64,000 nt of DNA from Herminiimonas fonticola (GTDB lineage: Bacteria; Pseudomonadota; Gammaproteobacteria; Burkholderiales; Burkholderiaceae_D), in contig NZ_PTLZ01000002.1 in assembly GCF_003293745.1 (NCBI RefSeq), forward strand, positions 620,001 to 684,000. The letters run 5' to 3'. Position 1 is the first letter of the stretch. Each line of letters opens with the position of its first letter. Shown piece by piece: positions 30,397 through 39,529 of this stretch. The notes under the pieces are model-generated. The model was given only the letters and a program-made list of their open reading frames with translations. It made no database searches and had not been told where the DNA came from. The position numbers and the translations under genes are program-made.

Positions 30397-30774
30397 ATGG
30401 CAGATACCCCGATCGCAGCAGCAAATCCCGCAGTGGGTCGGCCCTCGGTATTGTCGTTGCCGATCAAGGAAAAATCTGCGTTGTACGCGGCCTACATGCC
30501 ATTTCTGCAAAACGGCGGCATCTTCGTGCCATCAACCAAGCAGTACATGATAGGCGATGAGATTTATCTGATCCTGACCTTGATGGATGATCCGACCAAA
30601 TACCCGATTGCCGGCAAGATCGCCTGGATCACGCCCGCCGGCGCCAACAACAACAAGGCGCAAGGCATAGGCGTGCAGTTTTCCGCAGACGAAAGCGGCC
30701 AGCGCATCAAGCAGCGTATCGAGGAATTGCTGGGCGCGGCGCTTGGTTCTTCGCGTGCGACGCATACCTTGTAA
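30397..30774 (+). CDS. pilZ: PilZ-domain protein of the type IV pilus PilZ type
   Basis: 125 residues, ATG 30397 (a GTG precedes it). Matches the single-domain PilZ proteins encoded between holB and tatD, which bind PilB/FimX and are needed for type IV pilus assembly: ALYAAYMPFLQNGGIFVPSTKQYMIGDEIYL and GKIAWITPAG. The RxxxR and (D/N)xSxxG motifs needed to bind c-di-GMP are absent, as in that group, so it probably does not bind the nucleotide itself. Confidence 0.88.
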   Translation: MADTPIAAANPAVGRPSVLSLPIKEKSALYAAYMPFLQNGGIFVPSTKQYMIGDEIYLILTLMDDPTKYPIAGKIAWITPAGANNNKAQGIGVQFSADESGQRIKQRIEELLGAALGSSRATHTL

Positions 30775-30810
30775 ATCGCATCCCGTTCAAGCATCTTTCA
30801 TCGCCAGTAA

Positions 30811-31338
30811 TTGAATACCCAGTTTAGCCAACAATCCGCAGCGCAGTATTTCCACCGCCTGGCGACTCTGGACGATTTGCCTGCCATCGTCGCCATCTAC
30901 AACAGCACTATTCCATCACGCCAGGTCACTGCAGATATCGAGCCTGTCACCGTGGCTTCACGTCTGAACTGGTTTAACGAACATTCAGCGGGCAAACGAC
31001 CTATCTGGGTGGTGGAAGATCATGGGCAGATGCTGGGTTGGTTGTCGTATTCCAATTTTCATGCACGTGCGGCCTATGTGCACACGGCTGAGATTTCCAT
31101 TTATCTGGCGCAAGATGCGCGTGGTAAAGGTTTGGGCGCGTATTTTTTGACCGAAGCCATTGCATTTGCATCGGCGCTGGATATTCACACACTGGTCGGC
31201 CTGATTTTTGCTCATAACGAACCGAGCCTGAAATTGTTCGAGCGTTTCGGCTTCGAGCGCTGGGCTGACATGCCGCGTGTTGCCACGCTGGATGGGGTTG
31301 AGCGCGATTTGATCATAGTTGGCAAACGTATTGCATAG
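30811..31338 (+). CDS. GNAT family N-acetyltransferase
   Basis: 175 residues of the phosphinothricin-acetyltransferase-like GNAT group: RLATLDDLPAIVAIYNSTIPSRQV at the start, the acetyl-CoA pyrophosphate motif YLAQDARGKGLGAYFL and the C-terminal FGFERWADMPRVA. It starts at TTG 30811; no ATG precedes the conserved core. It probably acetylates a small amine; the substrate is unknown. It sits between pilZ and tatD, an insertion into the usual order. Confidence 0.82.
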   Translation: MNTQFSQQSAAQYFHRLATLDDLPAIVAIYNSTIPSRQVTADIEPVTVASRLNWFNEHSAGKRPIWVVEDHGQMLGWLSYSNFHARAAYVHTAEISIYLAQDARGKGLGAYFLTEAIAFASALDIHTLVGLIFAHNEPSLKLFERFGFERWADMPRVATLDGVERDLIIVGKRIA

Positions 31339-31414
31339 GCAAGATTGCCTGCATTGAGCTAGTTCCAGGTATGACGCTCGCAGCAAAACCATCTGGCGCG
31401 TACAATTCAGCCCT

Positions 31415-32194
31415 ATGTATATCGATTCCCACTGTCACATCAATTTCCCCGAGCTTGCTGCGCGCATGCCGGAAATACTCGGCAAAATGACCGAGAACGA
31501 AGTCAGCCATGCGCTATGCGTTTCGGTTGATTTACCTAATTTCCCCAGCGTGCTGGAGCTGGCTGAACGGCATCCGAATATCTATGCATCGGTTGGCGTG
31601 CATCCGGATTATGAAGATACGCCTGAGCCATCCGTCGATGATCTTATCCGTTTGGCCGATAACCCGCGCATCGTCGCCATCGGTGAAACTGGCCTGGATT
31701 ATTACCGGCTGGAAGGCGATCTTGAATGGCAGCGCGAACGTTTTCGTACGCATATCCGCGCCTCGCGTGTGACCGGCAAGCCGTTGATCATTCACACCCG
31801 CGCTGCATCTGAAGACACGATACGCATCATGCGTGAAGAAGGAGCGGGTACGGATGCCGGCGGTGCTGCTGGCGTCATGCATTGTTTTACCGAATCGCTG
31901 GAAGTGGCGAAGGCGGCGATGGAAATGGGTTTTTATATTTCGTTTTCCGGCATCGTTACCTTCAAGAGTGCGAAAGATTTACAGGCTGTTGCGCGTGAAG
32001 TGCCGTTGGAACAGATGCTGATCGAAACCGATTCGCCTTATCTGGCGCCGGTACCGCATCGCGGCAAGGTGAATGAACCGGCTTTGGTGCGTCATGTGGC
32101 GGAATATCTGGCGACCTTGAAGGGCGTGCCGGTAGAACAGATCGCTCAACAAACGACTGATAACTTTTTTAATTTATTCAAGATTGCGCGGTAA
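31415..32194 (+). CDS. ycfH: TatD-family metal-dependent hydrolase
   Basis: 259 residues, metal-dependent TIM-barrel nuclease family. Metal ligands are visible: IDSHCHINF, the Glu in VAIGETGLDYYR, His in LIIHTRAA, His in GVMHCFTES and Asp in LIETDSPYLAPVP. By length and its place after holB-pilZ it corresponds to YcfH rather than TatD proper. Possible activity as a DNase; the physiological role is not settled. Confidence 0.93.
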   Translation: MYIDSHCHINFPELAARMPEILGKMTENEVSHALCVSVDLPNFPSVLELAERHPNIYASVGVHPDYEDTPEPSVDDLIRLADNPRIVAIGETGLDYYRLEGDLEWQRERFRTHIRASRVTGKPLIIHTRAASEDTIRIMREEGAGTDAGGAAGVMHCFTESLEVAKAAMEMGFYISFSGIVTFKSAKDLQAVAREVPLEQMLIETDSPYLAPVPHRGKVNEPALVRHVAEYLATLKGVPVEQIAQQTTDNFFNLFKIAR

Positions 32195-32197
32195 CAA

Positions 32198-32890
32198 ATG
32201 ACGTACGTGAAATTGGCTCAATCGCTCCTTGTGCGCAGACTGGTTTTGCAACTGCTGATGGTGCTTTCAGTGTTCGCAAGTTTGACTATGCCGGCCCATG
32301 CAGGTGCATACGAGGATTATTTCAAAGCGGCCAAACTGGACGATGCCGCTACTATTACTTCTCTGTTGCAGCGTGGTTTTGATCCGAATACGGTCGAGTC
32401 GGAACGCGGTGACTCCGGCTTGATCCTCGCTTTGCGGGAAAAATCCATGAAAGTATTTCCCGTGTTGATGAATGCGCGTGACATCAATGTAAATCTAAGA
32501 GCGAACAACGGCGACACCGCATTGATGATTGCTGCTTACACGGCGAACAAGCCGGCCGTTGAAGCCTTGCTCGCCAAAGATGCAACGGTGAATCAGGATG
32601 GCTGGACGGCTTTACACTATGCAGCGGCGATAGGCGATAACGACATCGTGAATTTGTTATTGGAAAAATCTGCCGTGCTGGATGCTCCATCACCGAATAA
32701 AACCACACCCATCATGATGGCAGCGCGCGGCGGTCATATCTACACGGTCAAGGCCTTGCTTGATGCTGGTGCCGATGCATCGTTGAAGAATGATGCGGGT
32801 ATGAGCGCGATCGATTTTGCGCAGCAAGGTGGGCACGAGGATATCGTTGAAGGCTTGACGTATCGCTTGAAGAAAGCTGGCAAGCTGTAA
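32198..32890 (+). CDS. Exported ankyrin-repeat protein
   Basis: 230 residues. An N-terminal signal peptide ends around PAHAGAYEDYF, so it is exported. From residue ~45 on there are about five ankyrin repeats, e.g. NGDTALMIAAYTANKPAVEA, GWTALHYAAAIGDNDIVNLL and PIMMAARGGHIYTVKALLDAG. Ankyrin stacks bind other proteins; the partner here is unknown. It starts three bases after the tatD stop, so it belongs to that transcript. Confidence 0.85.
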   Translation: MTYVKLAQSLLVRRLVLQLLMVLSVFASLTMPAHAGAYEDYFKAAKLDDAATITSLLQRGFDPNTVESERGDSGLILALREKSMKVFPVLMNARDINVNLRANNGDTALMIAAYTANKPAVEALLAKDATVNQDGWTALHYAAAIGDNDIVNLLLEKSAVLDAPSPNKTTPIMMAARGGHIYTVKALLDAGADASLKNDAGMSAIDFAQQGGHEDIVEGLTYRLKKAGKL

Positions 32891-32969
32891 GCACGTTAGC
32901 AGAAAAATGCTGGCGCACATCCTTGAAAAATCGCGTTACAACATGGCTATTAAAGTCTGAGTGTTTTGT

Positions 32970-33833
32970 TCAGGCGGCATTAGGCATCACGAATTTTTCT
33001 TTCAGTTTTTCACAAAGATCGTCTACATCGGCAGTCGTCAAACCCAGGGTTTCGGTTGCCATCTCACCACCTTCCAGCCAATCGATAGACACTGCATGCC
33101 GATGCTGTTGTATCGCCTGATCTACCACGCAGAAGATCGCGATTAGTTCACGTACATCAGGCTCAAAAAGATGGTCAGCCATGACTTCATACGAATGATG
33201 TTTTTTGATGGCGAGAACAACACGTGGATCTGCATGCCAATGTTCGGCCAGCATGGCGCCAACGAGTGCGTGATTGATGCGATGGCGTGAATTTTCCAGT
33301 TCGATGAAGCCACTATGTTCCAACTGGTTGGCGACGGTGAGTGTATCCGCGTAATCGATAAAAGATGCCATCATCAACGGTATGCCGATATCGCAAAACA
33401 GGCCGAAGTTATAAGCGAGTTCAGGTGCGACTTTGGTGGTCTGACGAGCAACGTACATCATGCCCCAGGAGCGTTTTTCAGAAACATCCCAAAAGCGCGG
33501 CATCATCATCTTGCCGTGCGCCAGTGCGCGTCTGGCCATCAGGCGCGTGATCACCGCGTTGCAATTATTCAAGCCGATCAGCGTAATTGCGTCTTGCACA
33601 TGTTCAATGTGCCGATTCAAATTGAACATGGCCGAATTTGAGATCGCAAGAAGGTTGCCTGCAATAGCGACATCGCGTTCGACTAGCTGCACTATTTTTC
33701 GGAGAGATGGATCTTCCTGTGCGATTTCACGTTGTAGTGCAATAAGTAATGCAGGGCGAGGAGGAATATTGACTGGGCGTGCGAGCTCAGCGGGTGTTCC
33801 CTGATGGCTATTTGTCGGATTGGGCCCGTACAT
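32970..33833 (-). CDS. HDOD-domain protein
   Basis: 287 residues. The HDOD domain (a degenerate HD fold used in signalling) spans about residues 20-220: PPRPALLIALQREIAQED, LLAISNSAMFNLNRHIEHVQDAITLIGLNNC and NFGLFCDIGIPLMMA. The usual catalytic HD pair is not preserved, so hydrolase activity is unlikely. Such proteins often act in c-di-GMP or stress signalling through protein contacts. It converges on the ankyrin gene. Confidence 0.85.
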   Translation of the reverse strand: MYGPNPTNSHQGTPAELARPVNIPPRPALLIALQREIAQEDPSLRKIVQLVERDVAIAGNLLAISNSAMFNLNRHIEHVQDAITLIGLNNCNAVITRLMARRALAHGKMMMPRFWDVSEKRSWGMMYVARQTTKVAPELAYNFGLFCDIGIPLMMASFIDYADTLTVANQLEHSGFIELENSRHRINHALVGAMLAEHWHADPRVVLAIKKHHSYEVMADHLFEPDVRELIAIFCVVDQAIQQHRHAVSIDWLEGGEMATETLGLTTADVDDLCEKLKEKFVMPNAA

Positions 33834-34086
33834 AATGTTCCCTCAAAAGAATCAATTTCTTATGCTTGCCAGGTTTTAATGAATTGATGCAGGTGAATGA
33901 TGCTGCGTGCTTCCTCAAATCAAGTAAGAGGAGTGGCATATGTGTTATTTATTTCTTATATGAAAATAGAATAATCCTAGTCACATCGTTTTGCATGTGA
34001 AATATTGCAAAAAAACGAAGAAGAATGTGATTTTTTGTGAAATGAAAAGAAGCTTTCCATGTTGCAATAATTCTTCGGCTGCAAAT
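33834..34086. other. AT-rich intergenic region upstream of the HDOD gene
   Basis: About 330 bases separate the HDOD start from the next gene on the minus strand. It is AT-rich and presumably holds the HDOD promoter. One inverted repeat is seen, TCACAT (33981-33986) and ATGTGA (33995-34000), spaced by eight bases; it is oriented opposite to a CRP site. No gene or RNA was recognised. Confidence 0.4.
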
Positions 34087-34126
34087 GAAAAAGCCTGCAT
34101 TCTCTGATGAGAATGCAGGCTTTTTC
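34087..34126. terminator. Strong terminator closing the moaA-mobA-moeA-miniprotein unit
   Basis: Perfect 18-bp stem, GAAAAAGCCTGCATTCTC (34087-34104) with its exact complement (34109-34126), four-base loop TGAT and T runs on both strands. It lies 40 bases past the stop of the small Cys/Lys ORF on the minus strand. Confidence 0.93.
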
Positions 34127-34165
34127 TTTATGACGATGAAAAATAGAATGTGGTTTTGAGCCGGA

Positions 34166-34240
34166 TCAGTTCGATTTTTTCCTGAGCGGGCAATTTTTGC
34201 ACGGCTTCTTACTCTCGCAGCATTTCTTTTTCTTGCTCAT
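34166..34240 (-). CDS. 24-residue Cys/Lys-rich mini-protein, CCxxxKPCxxCP type
   Basis: A very short gene starting ATG 34240 and ending TGA 34168-34166. The product begins MSKKKKCCES and contains KKPCKNCPLR: four Cys in a CC-x5-C-x2-C arrangement among eight Lys. CGGAAGGG lies about nine bases upstream as a ribosome site. It follows moeA by 46 bases on the same strand and is closed by the terminator at 34087-34126, so it sits in the molybdenum cofactor transcript. The pattern recalls tiny conserved hypothetical proteins with CC...KxCxxCP that I have seen in other proteobacteria. Metal binding is likely; function unknown. Confidence 0.72.
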   Translation of the reverse strand: MSKKKKCCESKKPCKNCPLRKKSN

Positions 34241-34286
34241 ATCGAAATCCCTTCCGCAGGTTTGTATCGCTGCGGCTGCATGTCGC

Positions 34287-35711
34287 TCAGACCAAACCGT
34301 CAAACAGAATCACATCAACCAGATCGCCAGCTTTGACTTCGGCTCTGTCGTGTTCCAGCACAACCATGCAGTTGGCTTCCGACATCGAGCGCAACACGCC
34401 TGAGCCTTGCGAGCCGGTGATGCGCACTTGTTGTATGCCGTCGCTGTTACGGCTCAAGATGCCGCGCTGATATTCAGTGCGACCGGGACGTTTGCGGATG
34501 GCAGCTTGGGATACGACGCGTAACAACGGCGGTGCTTCTACCGCTGATGCGCCCATCATGTGCAGCAAAGCCTGGCGCGCGAGAAAATAGAAGGTCACCA
34601 TCACGGCGACTGGATTGCCGGGCAAACCGAACAGATAGGCTTCCTTTCCGTTCGATGCAATTTTTCCGAAAGCCATGGGACGGCCGGGACGCATGCCGAT
34701 TTTCCAGAAACCGACGTCGCCCAGTTGTGCCATCATTTGCTTGGTGTAATCCGCTTCGCCTACGGATACGCCGCCAGACGTGATGATTGCATCGGCATTT
34801 TCGCAAGCGGTGCGGAATGCAGCTTCGAGTACGTCCGGATCATCCTTGATGACGCCCATGTCGACAACATCGCAGCCGAGGCGTGTCAGCATGCCGTGCA
34901 AGGTGTAGCGATTGCTGTCGTAGACGCAGCCTTCGTCCAGTGTTTCGCCGATGGAGCGCAGCTCGTCACCGGTCGAGAAAAAGGCAACGCGCAAGCGACG
35001 TTGCACCGGTACTTCACCTATGCCTAGCGAAGCCAGTAAGCCGAGGTCGGCAGGGCGCAGAATTTTGCCTTTTTGCAGGGCAGGTGTGCCGGCTTTCAGA
35101 TCCTCGCCTTTGAGACGGCGATTGTCGCCGGTCTTTACCGCACCGGCCGGAATCGTCATGCCGGTATCGCTGGCATCGCGTACAAATTCCTGTGGAATAA
35201 CGGTATCGCATTGTGCCGGCATGACGGCGCCGGTCATGATGCGCACGCATTCGCCGCTGTTGACTGCGCCATCGAAAGCGCGACCGGCGTAAGCGGTGCC
35301 TATCACTTTCAGTTTTACATCCTGATCTTTGCTCAAGTCGTTGCCATGCAAGGCATAGCCGTCCATCGCCGAATTATCATGCGAAGGGACGTTGATAGGC
35401 GAAACGATATCGGCTGCCAGCACGCGATCCAGTGCGCTTCTCAGCGCGATTTTTTCGACCGCATTGATAGGCTGGATGAACTGGCGAATGATCGCTTGCG
35501 CATCTGGCACCGGCAGCGCATCAGGATCGTAGTCGGACAAGCAGCTGATTACATTAGCGAGCGTGTTGCGCGATGCATTCGTTGCGCTGCCATCGGACGG
35601 ATTATTTTTGGCCATATTGTTGGAAATTTCGTTATCGTTGAGTTCGTCGTTGTCCAGCGCGCCATCCAAGCCGGACATGTCGCGCAGAATATGCGAATAA
35701 CGTAGATTCAT
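34287..35711 (-). CDS. moeA: Molybdopterin molybdenumtransferase
   Basis: Inserts molybdate (or tungstate) into adenylylated molybdopterin. 474 residues, versus about 410 in E. coli, because of a ~60-residue polar N-terminal extension rich in Asp/Asn. Core motifs: PSHDNSAMDGYA, IMTGAVMPAQCDTVIPQE, FFSTGDELRSIGE and the MoCF-binding IITSGGVSVGEADY, with PGRPMAFG and GLPGNPVAV later. The 35711 start overlaps the mobA stop (ATGA), favouring it; ATG 35615 (MAKNNPSDG) is an alternative that shortens the extension. Confidence 0.94.
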   Translation of the reverse strand: MNLRYSHILRDMSGLDGALDNDELNDNEISNNMAKNNPSDGSATNASRNTLANVISCLSDYDPDALPVPDAQAIIRQFIQPINAVEKIALRSALDRVLAADIVSPINVPSHDNSAMDGYALHGNDLSKDQDVKLKVIGTAYAGRAFDGAVNSGECVRIMTGAVMPAQCDTVIPQEFVRDASDTGMTIPAGAVKTGDNRRLKGEDLKAGTPALQKGKILRPADLGLLASLGIGEVPVQRRLRVAFFSTGDELRSIGETLDEGCVYDSNRYTLHGMLTRLGCDVVDMGVIKDDPDVLEAAFRTACENADAIITSGGVSVGEADYTKQMMAQLGDVGFWKIGMRPGRPMAFGKIASNGKEAYLFGLPGNPVAVMVTFYFLARQALLHMMGASAVEAPPLLRVVSQAAIRKRPGRTEYQRGILSRNSDGIQQVRITGSQGSGVLRSMSEANCMVVLEHDRAEVKAGDLVDVILFDGLV

Positions 35712-36307
35712 GACGCAGTCGCTTCGTATTTTCTCAAGTCGTCCAGCGTGTTGATATTGCGGAACGCATCTTCATCGTCGAAGTGAACTTCAGCGACAGT
35801 CAGCGACGAATACCATTTGTCGAACTTGCGTCCACCTTCTTGTAGATACAAGGTCAGGTGCGGCAACAAAGAAGCCTTCGCCAGACAAAAGACAGGATGC
35901 GCTTGCAATGATTCGCCTTCGCCAGTGACGGCAACGGCCAGGTCGGCATTTTTTTCTTCCAGCCCTGCGGCCAGACACGCGACCAGATCCTTGGGCAGAA
36001 ATGGTGAGTCGCAAGGCGCAGTCACCAGATAATCCGTTTCGCAATGAAGCATACCGGTTTGCAAACCTGCCAGCGGGCCGGCAAAACCTTGCATCTCATC
36101 CTGCCAGACCGGCACGCCGAAACCTTCATATGGCGCGATATTCTGATTCGCATTGATCATGATGTAAGCGACTTGCGGCGACAGGCGCATCAATACATGC
36201 AAAGCCATAGGTGCGTCGCGGAACAATTGCAAACCTTTGTCTACGGTACCCATGCGAGTGCCGCGTCCGCCTGCAAGTATGAGTCCGGTAATTTGACTGG
36301 TATCCAT
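35708..36307 (-). CDS. mobA: Molybdenum cofactor guanylyltransferase
   Basis: Adds GMP to Mo-molybdopterin, giving the bis-MGD cofactor used by DMSO-reductase family enzymes such as the formate dehydrogenase encoded nearby. 199 residues: nucleotide site GLILAGGRGTRMGTVDKGLQ, YLVTAPCDSPFLP with the metal-binding Asp, and QAHPVFCLAK. Lies between moaA and moeA. Confidence 0.95.
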   Translation of the reverse strand: MDTSQITGLILAGGRGTRMGTVDKGLQLFRDAPMALHVLMRLSPQVAYIMINANQNIAPYEGFGVPVWQDEMQGFAGPLAGLQTGMLHCETDYLVTAPCDSPFLPKDLVACLAAGLEEKNADLAVAVTGEGESLQAHPVFCLAKASLLPHLTLYLQEGGRKFDKWYSSLTVAEVHFDDEDAFRNINTLDDLRKYEATAS

Positions 36308-36350
36308 TTTTTAAATTGTGTCGATATCAGTTGAAGGAAGGAGGAAAAAC

Positions 36351-37475
36351 TTAGCCGCCGATGTACGACATCTCGACCTTGCGCTCGGTGTTCAATCCAT
36401 CGGTGTTGGCCGTACGTAATTCAGAATAGCGATCGCCGCGTGCACGCCAGATATGCGCGATGACGGTTGAAATTTCTTCATCCGTTTTGTCGTTACGCAT
36501 CAGCGCGCGCAAATCGTGGCCGCCGGTTGCGAACAGGCAGGTGTAAAGCTTGCCTTCAGTAGACAAACGTGCGCGGCTGCAATCGCTGCAAAATGCCTGC
36601 GTCACGCTGGAGATCACACCAATTTCGCCGCCGCCGTCACGGTTTTGATCCACGTAGCGCCAGCGTCCTGCAGTTTCTCCGGTGTAATTCGGTGCGATCG
36701 CTTCGAGTGGCATCTCGGCACTGATGCGGCGTACGACTTCAGAGGATGGAATGACTTCATCCATCTTCCAGCCGTTCGAGGCGCCGACGTCCATGTATTC
36801 GATGAAACGCAGGATGTAAGGCGTATCTTTGAAATGGCGCGCCATCGGCACGATTTCCTGATCGTTCATGCCGCCCTTGACGACCATATTGATCTTGATC
36901 GGGCCGAGGCCGACGCGATGCGCGGCTTCTATGCCTTCCAGCACGTCAGAGACTGCAAAATCGACGTCGTTCATTTGCTTGAATACTTTGTCGTCGAGTG
37001 CATCGAGCGAAACGGTGACGCGCTTCAGGCCGGCGTCTTTCAAAGCCTGTGCCTTGCGCGCCAGCAATGAGCCATTGGTGGTCAAGGTCAAATCGAGTTC
37101 GCGGCCATCCGGCGTGCGTAATGCGGCGAGCATTGCTATCAGCTTTTCCACATTTTTGCGCAGCAAGGGTTCACCGCCGGTCAGGCGAATTTTCTCCACG
37201 CCATGCGCGACGAACAAGGACGCAATGCGGGTAATTTCTTCAAACGACAGCAATGATGTCTGCGGCAGGAAAGCGTAATCCTTGTCGAACACCTCTTTCG
37301 GCATGCAATACACACAGCGGAAATTACAGCGATCCGTAATCGAAATGCGTAAATCCTGCAGCGGCCGCGCAAGCGTATCCGCCAGCAAGCCGTTAGGTGC
37401 TTCAAGGCGTGCCGGAATGACCGGTATCTTGTTCAGATAACGCAGGTCTGCGAGCGGAATGATTTTTTCAGTCAT
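36351..37475 (-). CDS. moaA: GTP 3',8-cyclase (radical SAM)
   Basis: First enzyme of molybdenum cofactor synthesis, converting GTP to 3',8-cyclo-GTP. 374 residues. N-terminal SAM cluster motif in [19 protein letters not shown], the C-terminal second-cluster cysteines in [21 protein letters not shown] (three Cys) and the functionally required C-terminal Gly-Gly (protein ends SYIGG). First gene of the minus-strand moaA-mobA-moeA run; divergent from mrp. Confidence 0.97.
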   Translation of the reverse strand: MTEKIIPLADLRYLNKIPVIPARLEAPNGLLADTLARPLQDLRISITDRCNFRCVYCMPKEVFDKDYAFLPQTSLLSFEEITRIASLFVAHGVEKIRLTGGEPLLRKNVEKLIAMLAALRTPDGRELDLTLTTNGSLLARKAQALKDAGLKRVTVSLDALDDKVFKQMNDVDFAVSDVLEGIEAAHRVGLGPIKINMVVKGGMNDQEIVPMARHFKDTPYILRFIEYMDVGASNGWKMDEVIPSSEVVRRISAEMPLEAIAPNYTGETAGRWRYVDQNRDGGGEIGVISSVTQAFCSDCSRARLSTEGKLYTCLFATGGHDLRALMRNDKTDEEISTVIAHIWRARGDRYSELRTANTDGLNTERKVEMSYIGG

Positions 37476-37691
37476 GGCGAAAATCGTGTAAGTACCGACA
37501 TTGTAAGTGTTTCACGCCCTGGCTGTCGAATTGAGCCCGGCGATTTATTTGGCTGCATACTCTTGGTAGATGATGGGCAAGCGCCCGTTTCGCAAGAGAA
37601 AACGTGAAAAATATGACAATGTTTGCGTGCAAGTCATCAGCGAGTCGCATCCAATTAGTTTAGACTTGCGCTATAAAATTCAGGAGAACTA

Positions 37692-38780
37692 ATGAGTATC
37701 ACGATAGAAGCAGTCAAAGCAGCATTGTCCACAGTCATAGACCCTAATACCGGCAAGGATTTAGTCAGCAGCCGTTCTGCAAAAAACATCCAGATCAATG
37801 GCACCAACGTCATATTCGACGTGGAGCTGGGTTATCCGGCAAAAAGCCAGATCGACGGTATACGCAAGGCATCTATCGCGGCAGTACGCACGATAGAAGG
37901 CATAGGTAGCGCGACTGCCAACGTGCATTCCGTCATCGTGGCGCACTCGGCGCAACGCGGTGTGAAGTTGCTGGCAAACGTTAAAAATATTATTGCAGTG
38001 GCGTCCGGCAAGGGCGGCGTCGGCAAATCGACGACATCCGTGAACTTGGCGCTGGCCTTGGCGGCAGAGGGGGCGCAAGTCGGTATTCTGGATGCAGATA
38101 TTTACGGTCCTTCGCAACCGATGATGATGGGCATTTCCGGTCGGCCGGAAAGTGCCGATGGCAAAACCATGGAGCCGATGGAGAACTACGGTCTGCAGGT
38201 TTCCAGTATCGGTTTCATGATCGATCCGGATGAACCTATGGTGTGGCGCGGCCCTATCGTGACGCAAGCTTTGACGCAACTGCTGGAACAAACCAACTGG
38301 CGCGATCTTGATTATCTGATCGTCGATATGCCGCCAGGTACTGGCGATATCCAATTGACGATGTCGCAAAAAGTGCCTGTTACCGGTGCTGTAATCGTTA
38401 CCACGCCGCAAGACATCGCCTTGCTGGATGCGCGCAAAGGTTTGAAAATGTTTGAGAAAGTCGGCATCCCGATTCTCGGCATTGTGGAAAACATGAGTAC
38501 GCACATCTGCTCCAACTGCGGTCATGCCGAAGCGATTTTCGGTGAAGGCGGCGGCGAAAGAATGTGCGGCGAATACGGCGTGGATTTCCTCGGTGCCTTG
38601 CCGTTGACAATGTCGATTCGTCAGCAAGCGGATTCAGGCAAGCCGACAGTTGTTGCCGACCCTGATGGCCCGATTGCCGTGATCTACAAACAGATCGCGC
38701 GCAAGATTGCGATCAAGGTTGCAGAAAAAGCCAAAGACATGTCGGCGAAGTTCCCGACCATCGTGGTCAAGAACGACTAA
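37692..38780 (+). CDS. apbC: Iron-sulfur cluster carrier protein Mrp/ApbC
   Basis: P-loop ATPase that binds and transfers [4Fe-4S] clusters. 362 residues: an N-terminal MIP18/DUF59 domain (to about residue 95), then the deviant Walker A SGKGGVGKSTTSVNLALAL, DADIYGPSQPMMMGI, YLIVDMPPGTGDIQLTMSQ, and the cluster-binding CxxC in HICSNCGHAE. It heads the plus-strand series leading to the Fe-S-rich formate dehydrogenase genes, divergent from moaA. GGAGAACT precedes the ATG. Confidence 0.95.
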   Translation: MSITIEAVKAALSTVIDPNTGKDLVSSRSAKNIQINGTNVIFDVELGYPAKSQIDGIRKASIAAVRTIEGIGSATANVHSVIVAHSAQRGVKLLANVKNIIAVASGKGGVGKSTTSVNLALALAAEGAQVGILDADIYGPSQPMMMGISGRPESADGKTMEPMENYGLQVSSIGFMIDPDEPMVWRGPIVTQALTQLLEQTNWRDLDYLIVDMPPGTGDIQLTMSQKVPVTGAVIVTTPQDIALLDARKGLKMFEKVGIPILGIVENMSTHICSNCGHAEAIFGEGGGERMCGEYGVDFLGALPLTMSIRQQADSGKPTVVADPDGPIAVIYKQIARKIAIKVAEKAKDMSAKFPTIVVKND

Positions 38781-38856
38781 GCTTGCCGGCTTGATGTAAT
38801 ATGTATTTACGCGTATGGTTGCTTTAAAGTACTAATGTCAGTTAATAAGTATTGAT

Positions 38857-38879
38857 GCGTGAGCAGCGATTGCTCACGC
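38857..38879 (+). terminator. Candidate weak terminator after apbC
   Basis: GCGTGAGCA (38857-38865) pairs perfectly with TGCTCACGC (38871-38879), five-base loop, followed by a short T-containing GTTATT. It would separate apbC from the DUF3305 gene at 39014. Confidence 0.45.
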
Positions 38880-39013
38880 GTTATTCATGATTTTCCTTCA
38901 TCGTTTGCAAGCGCGATTTTCAGAGACGAAATCCGATTTGCAGTTTCGGCGCACAATAGTAATTGCGTCGCTATCGTTACAACGACAGGCAGAATATGCC
39001 GGAATGAGGAGAC

Positions 39014-39529
39014 ATGGAGACAGAAGCAATCCGCATTGGTGTCATCATGCAATGCACGCCTTTATCAAGCAGATGGCAGCCATTTCAATGGCTGCCGATT
39101 GAAATCGTTGGGCAGGTACCGGAGCTGAATGCGCCGCGTTGCCTGCGTAATGATCCGGCCGATACGCGTTGGTTATTCAACGGTATCGACGTCACCTTGT
39201 GCAGTAGCGAGGCAGAAGGCTATTTCCTCAACATCAGTGCGCCTGTGCCGTGCTGGTTCATTATGTGGCGCATCGAAGATATCGATGGCGTCGAACTTGC
39301 AGTTCCCAAATCAGTCACCCTGTCGTACAACGAAGCAGCCCGTCTGATGGATGGTGGCGAGCGGGTGGATACCTTGCCGGCCTCTGCTGAAATTGTCGAG
39401 CGCCTGACCGCGTTTACGCACGACTATTACCATCCAGAGCCTAAACGCAAACACAAGAAGCCATCGTTTGAAGGCGGTGAAGGCGTCGCTAAAATGGCCC
39501 GCGCCGAAGGTGATCACCATGGCGGCTGA
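39014..39529 (+). CDS. DUF3305 family protein (formate dehydrogenase-linked)
   Basis: 171 residues starting METEAIRIGVIMQCTPLSSR. It matches the DUF3305 pattern: WLPIEIVGQVPEL, then VTLCSSEAEGYFLNISAPVPCWFIMWR and ending in a basic, Gly-rich tail (KRKHKKPSFEGGEG). Genes of this family occur almost only beside formate dehydrogenase operons together with DUF3306; no biochemical role is known. No signal peptide or membrane segment is visible. Ends inside the following gene (11-base overlap), so the two are coupled. AGGAG lies just before the ATG. Confidence 0.83.
   Translation: METEAIRIGVIMQCTPLSSRWQPFQWLPIEIVGQVPELNAPRCLRNDPADTRWLFNGIDVTLCSSEAEGYFLNISAPVPCWFIMWRIEDIDGVELAVPKSVTLSYNEAARLMDGGERVDTLPASAEIVERLTAFTHDYYHPEPKRKHKKPSFEGGEGVAKMARAEGDHHGG

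Noticed and set aside
33981-34000. CRP site upstream of the HDOD gene
   Set aside because: The arms read TCACAT...ATGTGA, the reverse of the TGTGA-N6-TCACA order, so it is not a CRP-type site.
38939-38970. Second sigma-54 promoter before the DUF3305 gene
   Set aside because: A CGGCGC and a TTGC are present but the distance between the GG and GC pairs is too long for a -24/-12 element.
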